Source of the DNA: Pseudomonadota bacterium
GTDB lineage: Bacteria > Pseudomonadota > Alphaproteobacteria > Caulobacterales > Caulobacteraceae
NCBI GenBank assembly: GCA_023451375.1
Contig: JAEXZS010000037.1
Coordinates: forward strand, 22,416-86,415
Direction of reading: 5' to 3'
Length of the DNA stretch: 64,000 bases
Part shown: positions 26,546 to 34,786 of the stretch, in pieces
Layout: each line of letters opens with the position of its first letter
Position numbering within the stretch: the first letter of the stretch is position 1
The notes under the pieces: generated by a model
The model's database searches: none
What the model saw: the letters and a program-made list of their open reading frames with translations, nothing else
Told to the model about the DNA's origin: nothing
Program-made: the position numbers and the translations under genes

Positions 26546-27531
26546 AGGGGGAAGTTCAGCCGGGCGGCCCAGGCGCGGACCAGGTCCGGCCAGACCTGGG
26601 CCGGCCGCCCCTGGATCAGCCGCACGCCGAAGCCGTGGCCGCCTTCCTGGAACAGGTGCGCCTCGGCCTTCACGCCCGCCGCCTTCAGGGTGGACAGCAG
26701 TTGCAGGCTGTTCTCGACCGGCACCGACGTGTCATCCATCGCATGGACCAGGAAGACCGGCGCCGCGCCGGCCCAGTCCATCCGTTCCAGCGAATAGGCC
26801 GCGATCGCCTCAGGCGGCGGGTTCTCGCCCAGCAGGAAGCCGCGCGACCCCGCGTGTACATGCGGATCGGCCATGGTGGCCACCGGATACATCAGCGCGG
26901 TCAGGTCGGGCCGGGACGAGCCGGTATCGGCCGCATCAACCGCCGCATAGACCGCGTCCGTCCGCGCGCTGCCCAACCCGGCCAGATGCCCGCCCGCCGA
27001 CGCGCCCAGCAAGGCGATGCGGTCGGGGCGGACGCCGTAGTCCTGCGCTCGATGGCGAATCAGCCTCAGCGCCCGCTGCACGTCCTGCAGCGGCGCGTCC
27101 GGCCCCGCGGCCCAGCCGTCGCCCGGCAGGCGATTGCGGAGCACGAAGCAGGTCGTCCCGCTGGCGGCGAAGACGCGGGCGACGTCATAGCCCTCCTTGT
27201 CGACCACGACCCAGCGATAGCCGCCGCCGGGCGTCAGCAGCATGGCCGATCCGTTCGGCCGTTCGGGCCGGAACACCGTCATGATCGGGTCGGTCGTATA
27301 CTGGGCGTAGCGGTCGTGGAACGCTGGATCGGTCGAGCGTTCGGGCACGATCGGCGTGACTGTCACCCCCTCCCCGCCCGGCGCGCCGTTCGGCCACAGG
27401 CGGATGGTCTCGGTCGGGTCGGGCGGCGCGACGCCTGCGGTCTGCACCGCGGCTTGGGCCGAGGCCCTCGTCGCCGCGGCCACGGCGCTTCCCACCGTCA
27501 ATCCCAACATCGTCCTGCGCTCGATCGTCAT
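26542..27531 (-). CDS. Exported alpha/beta-hydrolase (BD-FAE/acetyl-xylan-esterase-like)
   Basis: A 329-residue esterase-type hydrolase with a Tat-like leader (MTIERRTMLGLTVGSAVAAA, cleavage near ASAQA). The nucleophile is S178 in LLGASAGGHL; the acid is in HAMDDTSVPVEN and the histidine in EGGHGFGV. TPGGGYRWVVVDKEGYDVARVF is the oxyanion segment characteristic of carbohydrate esterases of the BD-FAE/Axe group. Its operon position next to the uronate transporter and opposite another esterase suggests pectin deacetylation, which is inference. It lies just downstream of the MFS terminator, so it probably has its own promoter in 27532-27583. Confidence 0.85.
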   Translation of the reverse strand: MTIERRTMLGLTVGSAVAAATRASAQAAVQTAGVAPPDPTETIRLWPNGAPGGEGVTVTPIVPERSTDPAFHDRYAQYTTDPIMTVFRPERPNGSAMLLTPGGGYRWVVVDKEGYDVARVFAASGTTCFVLRNRLPGDGWAAGPDAPLQDVQRALRLIRHRAQDYGVRPDRIALLGASAGGHLAGLGSARTDAVYAAVDAADTGSSRPDLTALMYPVATMADPHVHAGSRGFLLGENPPPEAIAAYSLERMDWAGAAPVFLVHAMDDTSVPVENSLQLLSTLKAAGVKAEAHLFQEGGHGFGVRLIQGRPAQVWPDLVRAWAARLNFPL

Positions 27532-27541
27532 TGGAGCCCCC

Positions 27542-27578
27542 GAAAGGAAAACGGCCGGACGATCACTCGTCCGGCCGT
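27542..27578 (-). terminator. Rho-independent terminator after the MFS transporter gene
   Basis: A perfect 12-bp stem (ACGGCCGGACGA at 27551-27562, TCGTCCGGCCGT at 27567-27578) with a TCAC loop is followed on the minus strand by TTTTCCTTT. It stands five bases beyond the transporter stop codon. Confidence 0.85.
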
Positions 27579-27583
27579 CCGGT

Positions 27584-28873
<1,290 letters not shown>

Positions 28874-28956
28874 GATTACACCCGTTCCTGATTGTCCTCG
28901 ACGCTTCCCGCTTCTGACCGTCCCTGAACGGCGAGCGGGTTGGCGCCCGATGAATG

Positions 28957-29775
28957 CTACTTCGCTTCGGCCCTCACGACCGTGCAATGGATTTGAGCCA
29001 GTCCCCGAAAGTCGCAGACCGTCTGGTCCCCGGCGTGGACGCGGTGAACCCCGGTCACGGCGCCGGTGGAGATCAGCGTCCCCTTCTTCAGCGGCCGGCC
29101 CCAGCGGGCGCAATGCTCCAGCAGGAAGCGGACCGATTCGATCGCCCCGCCCGCCAGCGACGGCGAGCCGCCGACGCCGACGCTGGCGCCGTTGATCAGG
29201 GTCTCTACCTCGACCGCATCCAGGCGCTCGCGCCAGTCCTCGAACTCGGGCCCGATGATCAGGCCGCCGTTGTTGCCGAAGTCGGACGCCACGACGGCCG
29301 AGCCCAGGTCGTTGATCGCCGACAGCGGGCTGCCGGCCAGTTCGATGCCCAGGAAGATCTTGTCGATCTGCGCCTTGGCCTCGTCGATGGTCCAGTCGGT
29401 CTTGGCCGGATCGGCGTCCGCGCCGATGCGGGCGATGAACTCGGCCTCGACGGCGGCGAATCCGCCTTCGATCTCGGGCAGCGGGGTCGGTCCGCTCTCG
29501 GCCATGTCCCAGACATTGCGCGCGAAGATGGCGCCGGCCAGGCGATGGACGCCCAGTTTCGGCTGCTGCGCCGGGGGCACGCCGCCGACCTTCCAGCCCA
29601 CCACCTCATCCGGGAACAGGGCGATGGCCGCGTCCTGGATGGCGTAGGCCTCGGCCATGCTTTCCGGGATCACGCCGGGGTATTCGGGCGTGCAGCGCGC
29701 CGCCAGGCGGGCCGCCACGAACTGTTCCGCGATCGCGCGCGGATCGCTGGCGCCTTGAACTGGGGCAGCGGTCAC
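28957..29775 (-). CDS. FAH-family 2-keto-4-pentenoate hydratase-like enzyme of the uronate locus
   Basis: A fumarylacetoacetate-hydrolase/MhpD-superfamily protein, 272 residues from a GTG at 29775 (MTAAPVQGASDPRAIAEQF). An ATG at 29868 would give 303 residues, but that codon overlaps the LacI-type operator at 29854-29867, so a downstream start is more likely; GTG 29826 is another option. Motifs include GWKVGGVPP, EIEGGFAAVEAEFIA (metal-binding glutamates), FLGIELAGSP and TGAVTGVHRVHAGDQ. Relatives hydrate or cleave 2-keto acids. Its link to uronate breakdown rests on co-regulation with the MFS carrier. The standard kdu/kdg pathway has no step for such an enzyme, which makes its role open. Confidence 0.8.
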   Translation of the reverse strand: MTAAPVQGASDPRAIAEQFVAARLAARCTPEYPGVIPESMAEAYAIQDAAIALFPDEVVGWKVGGVPPAQQPKLGVHRLAGAIFARNVWDMAESGPTPLPEIEGGFAAVEAEFIARIGADADPAKTDWTIDEAKAQIDKIFLGIELAGSPLSAINDLGSAVVASDFGNNGGLIIGPEFEDWRERLDAVEVETLINGASVGVGGSPSLAGGAIESVRFLLEHCARWGRPLKKGTLISTGAVTGVHRVHAGDQTVCDFRGLAQIHCTVVRAEAK

Positions 29776-29853
29776 GGACGGCTGCTCGCGCGTTTGAGGG
29801 GGGTGATCAATTGGGGAAGCCTTCACGAATAAGCTTCGATAATGGGCGGGGAA

Positions 29854-29867
29854 GGAAACCGGTGTCA
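29854..29867. promoter_or_regulatory. LacI-type operator 3 (FAH/MFS genes and lacI)
   Basis: GGAAACCGGTGTCA, with the same core as the other sites in the locus, lies between the divergent FAH-family gene and lacI, 80 bp before the lacI TTG start. It would allow the repressor to control both the transporter operon and itself. Confidence 0.75.
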
Positions 29868-29946
29868 ATCCGGTTCGGTCCTGTCGGCTGGCGTCTAAGG
29901 CGACTCGTCGCTATGGCTGGTCGGACAAGATGGGAGGGGCCGAACC

Positions 29947-30996
29947 TTGGCTCAGGACGATCCGCGCACCGGCAAGCCGGGCAAGCGGGCCACGATCAAC
30001 GACGTCGCACGCGTGGCGCAGGTCTCGAAGAAGACCGTCTCGCGTGTGATCAACCAGTCGCCCTTCGTGCGTGACGACACGCGCGAGCGGGTCAGCGCCG
30101 TGATCAAGGAGCTGGGCTTCACGCCTGATCCTCAGGCGCGCGGCCTGGCCTTCCGGCGCTCGTTCCTCGTCGGCCTCATCTACGACAACCCCAGCCCGAC
30201 CTATGTCGTGAACATGCAGCAGGGGGTGCTGGACGCGCTCAAGGGCTCCGGTCTCGAACTGGTCGTCCACCCGTGCAACCGCAACTCCCCCACCCTGCTG
30301 GAAGACATCCAGGGCTTCGTCGAGCGCCAGCGGCTGTTCGGCGTCATCATGCCGCCGTCGGTGTCCGAGGATGAACGGGTCATCAGCCTGCTGCGCGACC
30401 TCGACACGCCCTATGTGCGAATCGCCTCGGTCTCGCTGGACGAGCCGCAGTCGATGGTCGTCACCAACGACTGGATGGGCGCGGCCGAGGCGGCGCGGCA
30501 TCTGGCCGATCTGGGCCACAAGCGGATCGGCCTGGTGCGCGGCCCCGACCTGTTCCGCTCTTCCGCCGTGCGCGGCAAGGGCTTCCAGGACGCCCTGGCC
30601 GAATGCGGCGTCCCGCTGGATTCCCGGTACGATTTCAAGGGCGCCTACACCTTTGAATCGGGCGTGGAGGCCGGTCACGCCCTGCTGGCCCTGCCCGAGC
30701 CGCCGACGGCCATCTTCACCCTGAACGACGACATGGCCATCGGGGTGATGCAGGCGGCGCGCGAGCGCGGGTTGGAGTTGCCGCGAGACCTGTCGGTCGT
30801 GGGCTTCGACGACCTGCCGATGGCGGCGCGGGTGTGGCCGAACCTGACCTCGGTGCGCCTGCCGATCCGCGACATGGGCCGGATGGCCGCGGAGAAGCTG
30901 CTGGCGCCCACGCGCGGCGTCGATCCCGCCAAGCTGGAGCAGCCCGAGGTGCGTCCCGCCCTGGTGGTGCGCCACTCCGCCATCAAGGCGGACTAG
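29947..30996 (+). CDS. LacI-family repressor of the pectin/uronate locus
   Basis: A 349-residue LacI/GalR regulator. Residues about 15-62 are the DNA-binding region (ATINDVARVAQVSKKTVSRVIN, then the hinge helix ending PDPQARGLAFRRS). The remainder is the sugar-binding periplasmic-like domain (GLIYDNPSPTYVVNMQQGVLDAL, IFTLNDDMAIGVMQAARERG, SVVGFDDLPMAARVWPNLTSV). The start is TTG 29947 with GGGAGGGG seven bases upstream. It lies centrally among the uronate genes, and the repeated ACCGGTGTCA palindrome, a size and symmetry typical of LacI-family operators, is found by its own promoter. The inducer is probably a pathway keto-sugar acid such as 2-keto-3-deoxygluconate (inference). Confidence 0.9.
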   Translation: MAQDDPRTGKPGKRATINDVARVAQVSKKTVSRVINQSPFVRDDTRERVSAVIKELGFTPDPQARGLAFRRSFLVGLIYDNPSPTYVVNMQQGVLDALKGSGLELVVHPCNRNSPTLLEDIQGFVERQRLFGVIMPPSVSEDERVISLLRDLDTPYVRIASVSLDEPQSMVVTNDWMGAAEAARHLADLGHKRIGLVRGPDLFRSSAVRGKGFQDALAECGVPLDSRYDFKGAYTFESGVEAGHALLALPEPPTAIFTLNDDMAIGVMQAARERGLELPRDLSVVGFDDLPMAARVWPNLTSVRLPIRDMGRMAAEKLLAPTRGVDPAKLEQPEVRPALVVRHSAIKAD

Positions 30997-31001
30997 CGAT
31001 C

Positions 31002-31034
31002 GAAGCGGGCGGGCGACCGGCGCCCGCCCGCTTC
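31002..31034. terminator. Strong convergent terminator between lacI and the RpiB-family gene
   Basis: A perfect 14-bp stem, GAAGCGGGCGGGCG at 31002-31015 and CGCCCGCCCGCTTC at 31021-31034, with a five-base loop sits between two convergent stop codons (30996 and 31041). It can end transcripts from both sides, though the T-run is weak on each strand. Confidence 0.75.
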
Positions 31035-31040
31035 GCCTTC

Positions 31041-31703
31041 TTACGCCGTTTCGAGCGCGGGCTTGGCGCTGAGAACGCCCTTCAGGTAATCGCGGATGCC
31101 TTCGTCCGTGGCGTTGGCGAAGAAGTATTCCTGGAACCGCTCGCCCGCAATGGCCGCCTTCAGCAGGTCCTGATCCATCGTCTTCAGCACCGTCAGCATG
31201 TCCTTGCAGGTCACCGACTTCAGGTCGCTGAGCACGCCGCGGTTCTTGCGCATGATCTCGGCCCGCTCCTTGGGATAGCCCAGGCCGCGCTCGCCCTCGA
31301 ACAGCTTGCGATAGACGTCCTGCAGATTCAGTTCCGCCGCCCAGCCGAAGCCCTTGGCGTAGGGCATGGAGATGGCGTTGCCGTCATTGATCTGGCCGAA
31401 CAGGAAGGCGTCGGTCGGATCGATCACCAGGCCGCAGAAGACGCCCGGCATGCTGTTGCAGGCCAGCATCGAGCCCATGCCCGTGCCGCAGCCGGTGACG
31501 ACGAAGTCGGCCGCGCCCGAGTTCAGCAGGATGCCGGTCAGGACGCCGTTCATCACATAGGTCAGCGACGCCTTGTCCTCCGCCGCATACATTCCGTAGT
31601 GGAACACCTGATGGCCCAGCGGTCCGGCGACGGCGTTCAGCGCCGTGTGCACCGTCTCGCTTTTGGCGGCTTGGCTGTTTTCGATGATGAGAGCGATCTT
31701 CAT
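31041..31703 (-). CDS. RpiB/LacA/LacB-family isomerase (possible 4-deoxy-5-ketouronate isomerase, DhuI-like)
   Basis: A 220-residue sugar-isomerase protein of the RpiB family, longer than ribose-5-phosphate isomerase B (about 150) by a C-terminal helical extension (about 150-220). The active-site loop VTGCGTGMGSMLACNS contains C72, and the N terminus MKIALIIENSQAAKSETVH is the sugar-binding strand. Family members called DhuI isomerise 4-deoxy-L-threo-5-hexosulose uronate in streptococcal glycosaminoglycan breakdown, the same type of reaction as KduI. It is divergent from kduI across operator 4. This points to a second, unrelated isomerase for the same intermediate, or one for a stereoisomer. 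Function is inferred. Confidence 0.82.
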   Translation of the reverse strand: MKIALIIENSQAAKSETVHTALNAVAGPLGHQVFHYGMYAAEDKASLTYVMNGVLTGILLNSGAADFVVTGCGTGMGSMLACNSMPGVFCGLVIDPTDAFLFGQINDGNAISMPYAKGFGWAAELNLQDVYRKLFEGERGLGYPKERAEIMRKNRGVLSDLKSVTCKDMLTVLKTMDQDLLKAAIAGERFQEYFFANATDEGIRDYLKGVLSAKPALETA

Positions 31704-31779
31704 GGGGAATCCTCAAGCGGTGGCGACGCGATGCCAAACGGAAGTCGGCAAATAGGGTCTAATCGATTGCATGATAGTA

Positions 31780-31793
31780 TGACACCGGTTACC
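31780..31793. promoter_or_regulatory. LacI-type operator 4 (RpiB-family gene / kduI divergent promoter)
   Basis: TGACACCGGTTACC; its complement GGTAACCGGTGTCA differs from the other sites at only one or two positions. It lies in the 158-bp gap between the divergent isomerase genes, 69 bp before kduI. Confidence 0.75.
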
Positions 31794-31861
31794 TAGTCCA
31801 CTGAAGGACGGACAAAAGATCCGCCCCGTCGCTCGACGGCGAGGTCCAGAGGGAGAGCATC

Positions 31862-32719
31862 ATGTACGATCCCATGTACGACAAAGTCTATCAGGCCACC
31901 CATCCGGACATGATGGAGGGCGCCACGAACCAGCAGCTGCGCGACCGCTATCTGATCACGGACCTGTTCGTTCCGGGCAGGATCAGCCTGAACTATTCGC
32001 ACCACGAGCGGATGATCATGGGCGGCGCGACCCCGGCCGGGACGCCCCTGTCCCTGCCGACCCATTCGGAGCCGCCGTCGCTGGCCGGCGCGCCCTTCCT
32101 GCAGGCCCGCGAGCTGGGCGTGGTCAATATCGGCGGCGCCGGTTCGATCACCGTCGACGGCGAGACCATCGAACTGGGCTTCCGCGACGGCCTCTATGTA
32201 CCCATGGGTTCCAGCGACGTCAGCTTCGCCTCCCAGAACCCCGCCGAGCCGGCCAAATTCTATCTGGTCGCGACCCCGGCCCACGCCCGCTACGCGCTGA
32301 CCAAGATTTCCATCGACGAGGCCGTGCCGCTGGAGATGGGCGCGCTGGAGACGTCCAACGAGCGCACCATCTACCAGTACATCGTCCCGGCCAAGATCAA
32401 GTCCTGCCAGCTGCTGCTGGGCGTGACCGTGCTGAAGCCCGGCTCGGTGTGGAACACCATGCCACCGCACCTGCACGACCGCCGCTCGGAAGCCTACCTC
32501 TATTTCGGCCTGGGCGAGAACGACCGCGCCTTCCACTTCATGGGCGAGCCGGACAAGTCGCGCCACATCGTCGTCGCCGACGGCGAGGCGGTGATCTGCC
32601 CGCCGTGGTCGATCCACATGGGCGCGGGCACTTCAAACTACACCTTCATCTGGGGCATGGGCGGCGAGAATCTCGACTACACCGACATGCACAAGCTCGA
32701 CATCTGCCAGTTGAAGTAA
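31862..32719 (+). CDS. kduI: 5-keto-4-deoxyuronate isomerase
   Basis: A 285-residue cupin isomerase converting 5-keto-4-deoxyuronate (from unsaturated galacturonate released by pectate lyases) to 2,5-diketo-3-deoxygluconate. The zinc ligands align exactly in spacing with the E. coli enzyme: H203 and H205 in MPPHLHDRRSEAYLY, E210, and H252 in PPWSIHMGAG. Length is standard (about 280). Either ATG 31862 or ATG 31874 may be used; GGGAGAG precedes the first. It is followed after 22 bp by kduD and then kdgK in one operon under operator 4. Confidence 0.96.
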   Translation: MYDPMYDKVYQATHPDMMEGATNQQLRDRYLITDLFVPGRISLNYSHHERMIMGGATPAGTPLSLPTHSEPPSLAGAPFLQARELGVVNIGGAGSITVDGETIELGFRDGLYVPMGSSDVSFASQNPAEPAKFYLVATPAHARYALTKISIDEAVPLEMGALETSNERTIYQYIVPAKIKSCQLLLGVTVLKPGSVWNTMPPHLHDRRSEAYLYFGLGENDRAFHFMGEPDKSRHIVVADGEAVICPPWSIHMGAGTSNYTFIWGMGGENLDYTDMHKLDICQLK

Positions 32720-32741
32720 TCAGGACTAGAGGAAGAAAATC

Positions 32742-33500
32742 ATGAGCAATCCATTCGACCTGACTGGCAAGGTCGCCCTCGTCACCGGCGGCAACGTGGG
32801 CCTGGGCCAGGGCATCGCCCTCGCCCTGGCGGAAGCCGGCGCCGACATCGTCTCGGTCGCCCTGTCGGAATCCGACGACACCGTCGCCCGCGTGAAGGCC
32901 ATGGGCCGCCGCGCCCATGCGATCAGCGCCGACCTGACCTCGATCGAGCCGGTCGAGCGCGTGCTTAAGGAAACCTTGGACGCGATGGGCCGGGTGGACA
33001 TCCTGGTCAACAACGCCGGCTTGATCCGGCGCGCAGACGCGGTGGACTTCACCGAGGCCGATTGGGACCTGGTGATGAACATCAACCTGAAGACCGTCTT
33101 CTTCATGAGCCAGGCGGTCGCCCGCCACTTCATCAAGCAGGGCGACGGCGGCAAGATCATCAACATCGCCTCGATGCTGTCCTTCCAGGGCGGCATCCGT
33201 GTGCCGTCCTACACGGCGTCCAAGTCGGGCGTCGCCGGCCTGACCAAACTGATGGCCAACGAGTGGGCGCCGCACCGCATCACCGCCAACGCCATCGCCC
33301 CCGGCTATTTCGCCACGGCCAACACCCAGGCCCTGCGCGAGGATCCGGTGCGTTCGGCCGAGATCCTGGGCCGCATCCCGGCGGGGCGCTGGGGCGAGCC
33401 TTCGGACCTGGGCGGCGCGGCCGTCTTCCTGGCCAGCCGGGCCTCGGACTATGTCCAGGGCGCCATCCTGCCGGTCGACGGCGGCTGGCAGGCCCGCTGA
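32742..33500 (+). CDS. kduD: 2-dehydro-3-deoxy-D-gluconate 5-dehydrogenase (short-chain dehydrogenase)
   Basis: A 252-residue short-chain dehydrogenase/reductase that reduces 2,5-diketo-3-deoxygluconate to 2-keto-3-deoxygluconate. The cofactor motif TGGNVGLGQG is at 15-24, the NAG triad start at 91-93, and the catalytic residues S144, Y157 and K161 (SYTASKSG) are in place. SDYVQGAILPVDGGWQAR is the usual C terminus of KduD-like enzymes. The start at ATG 32742 has GGAAGAAAA just upstream. It sits between kduI and kdgK, which fixes its pathway step more firmly than the family does. Confidence 0.93.
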   Translation: MSNPFDLTGKVALVTGGNVGLGQGIALALAEAGADIVSVALSESDDTVARVKAMGRRAHAISADLTSIEPVERVLKETLDAMGRVDILVNNAGLIRRADAVDFTEADWDLVMNINLKTVFFMSQAVARHFIKQGDGGKIINIASMLSFQGGIRVPSYTASKSGVAGLTKLMANEWAPHRITANAIAPGYFATANTQALREDPVRSAEILGRIPAGRWGEPSDLGGAAVFLASRASDYVQGAILPVDGGWQAR

Positions 33501-33520
33501 TACCCGGCTAGCCTGACCGC

Positions 33521-34624
33521 ATGACAATGAACGCCTCAGGAGACGCGGGGCCTCAAGCCGCGAGCGACCGCGTCGCGAGCATAGGCCCCCGAGAGAAGCG
33601 CGGCCGTATTCTCTGCTTTGGCGAGATGCTGCTGCGGTTTTCGCCGAACCAGAACGAGCTGCTGATGCAGTCCCCCGCCCTGACGATCCGTCCGGCGGGG
33701 GCCGAGGCGAACGTCGCCGTGTCCCTGGCCCGCTTCGGCGCGCCGACGGCCATGGCGACGGTCCTGCCCGACAACGCCTTGGGCCACGGGGCGCGCGACG
33801 AGGTGCGCAAGCACGGCGTGGACACCAGTCCGGTCGTGTTCAAGCCCGGCCGCATGGGCCTTTATTTCCTGACGCCCGGCGCCGTGCGCCGCCCGTCGGA
33901 GGTGCTGTACGACCGCGCCGGCTCGGCCTTCGTCGAGCATGTGGACAGCGCCTTCGACTGGGACGCGCTGCTGGACGGCGTCGAGTGGCTGCACGCCTCC
34001 GGCGTCACACCCGCCACAGGTCCGAACGGTTCGGCGGCAGCTATCGCCATCATCGAGGCGGCCGTCCGCAAGGGCGTGAAGGTTTCCTATGACGGCAACT
34101 TCCGCGGCAAGCTGTGGGAGCAGTGGGACGGCGATCCGCCGACCACACTGGGCAGAATGCTGTCGGGCGCGACCATCGCCTTCGCCGACGACCGTGACTT
34201 CGCCCTGGTGCTGAAGCGGAAGTTCGACAGCCCCGATCCGGCCGTCCGCCGTCGCGAGGCCGCCAAGGCCGCCTTCGAGGCCTTCCCGCGCCTTGAGCGC
34301 ATCGCCTGCACCCTGCGCGTCCAGGAAAGCGTCGATGACCAGGCCTTGTCGGCCGTCATGCTGACGCGCGGCCCTGAAGGCGTGATCGAGACCAACGCCG
34401 AGGCCATCCACATGGCGGGCGTAGTCGATCGCGTCGGCGGCGGCGACGCCTTCGCCTCGGGCGTGCTGTTCGGTCTGTGGAGCGGCTGGTCGGACCAGGA
34501 GGCGCTGGACTTCGGCCTGGCCGCCGCCGGTCTGAAGCACTCGGTGCCCGGCGATTTCAACCTGTTCTCGGCCGCCGAGGTGCGCGCCGCCATGGGCGAC
34601 GGCGGGTTCGACATCCGACGCTGA
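33521..34624 (+). CDS. kdgK: 2-keto-3-deoxygluconate kinase (PfkB family)
   Basis: A 367-residue PfkB-family sugar kinase that phosphorylates 2-keto-3-deoxygluconate to the 6-phosphate, which then enters the Entner-Doudoroff route. It has RILCFGEMLLRFSPN at the N-terminal strand, RPAGAEANVAVSLARFG for substrate binding, and the catalytic base D309 in DRVGGGDAFASGVLFG. About 25 extra residues precede the conserved domain when read from ATG 33521, and no internal ATG fits the domain start better. It is the last gene of the kduI-kduD-kdgK operon. The KDPG aldolase gene needed next is not in the window. Confidence 0.93.
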   Translation: MTMNASGDAGPQAASDRVASIGPREKRGRILCFGEMLLRFSPNQNELLMQSPALTIRPAGAEANVAVSLARFGAPTAMATVLPDNALGHGARDEVRKHGVDTSPVVFKPGRMGLYFLTPGAVRRPSEVLYDRAGSAFVEHVDSAFDWDALLDGVEWLHASGVTPATGPNGSAAAIAIIEAAVRKGVKVSYDGNFRGKLWEQWDGDPPTTLGRMLSGATIAFADDRDFALVLKRKFDSPDPAVRRREAAKAAFEAFPRLERIACTLRVQESVDDQALSAVMLTRGPEGVIETNAEAIHMAGVVDRVGGGDAFASGVLFGLWSGWSDQEALDFGLAAAGLKHSVPGDFNLFSAAEVRAAMGDGGFDIRR

Positions 34625-34652
34625 GAACCTGCCGGAATTCTCTAGGTTTCAG

Positions 34653-34684
34653 AGGCCGTCTGGAGAAATCCGGGCGGCCTTTTC
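34653..34684 (+). terminator. Probable terminator of the kduI-kduD-kdgK operon
   Basis: AGGCCG (34653-34658) pairs with CGGCCT (34675-34680) and is followed by TTTTCC. The stem is short with a large loop, but its position 28 bp after the kdgK stop and before operator 5 is apt. Confidence 0.55.
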
Positions 34685-34703
34685 CTTGTGAGGACGAGGA
34701 CTA

Positions 34704-34717
34704 GGAAACCGGTGTCA
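34704..34717. promoter_or_regulatory. LacI-type operator 5 (pectate lyase promoter)
   Basis: GGAAACCGGTGTCA, identical over all 14 bases to operator 3. It lies 70 bp before the pectate lyase ATG, directly after the kdgK terminator, giving the lyase gene its own regulated promoter. Confidence 0.78.
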
Positions 34718-34786
34718 GGCGTGCTTCTATCCTGCGTCGAACGGTCGCGAAGAACCGTCGAGAGAGGCATTCCCAGGAGTTCAGCC

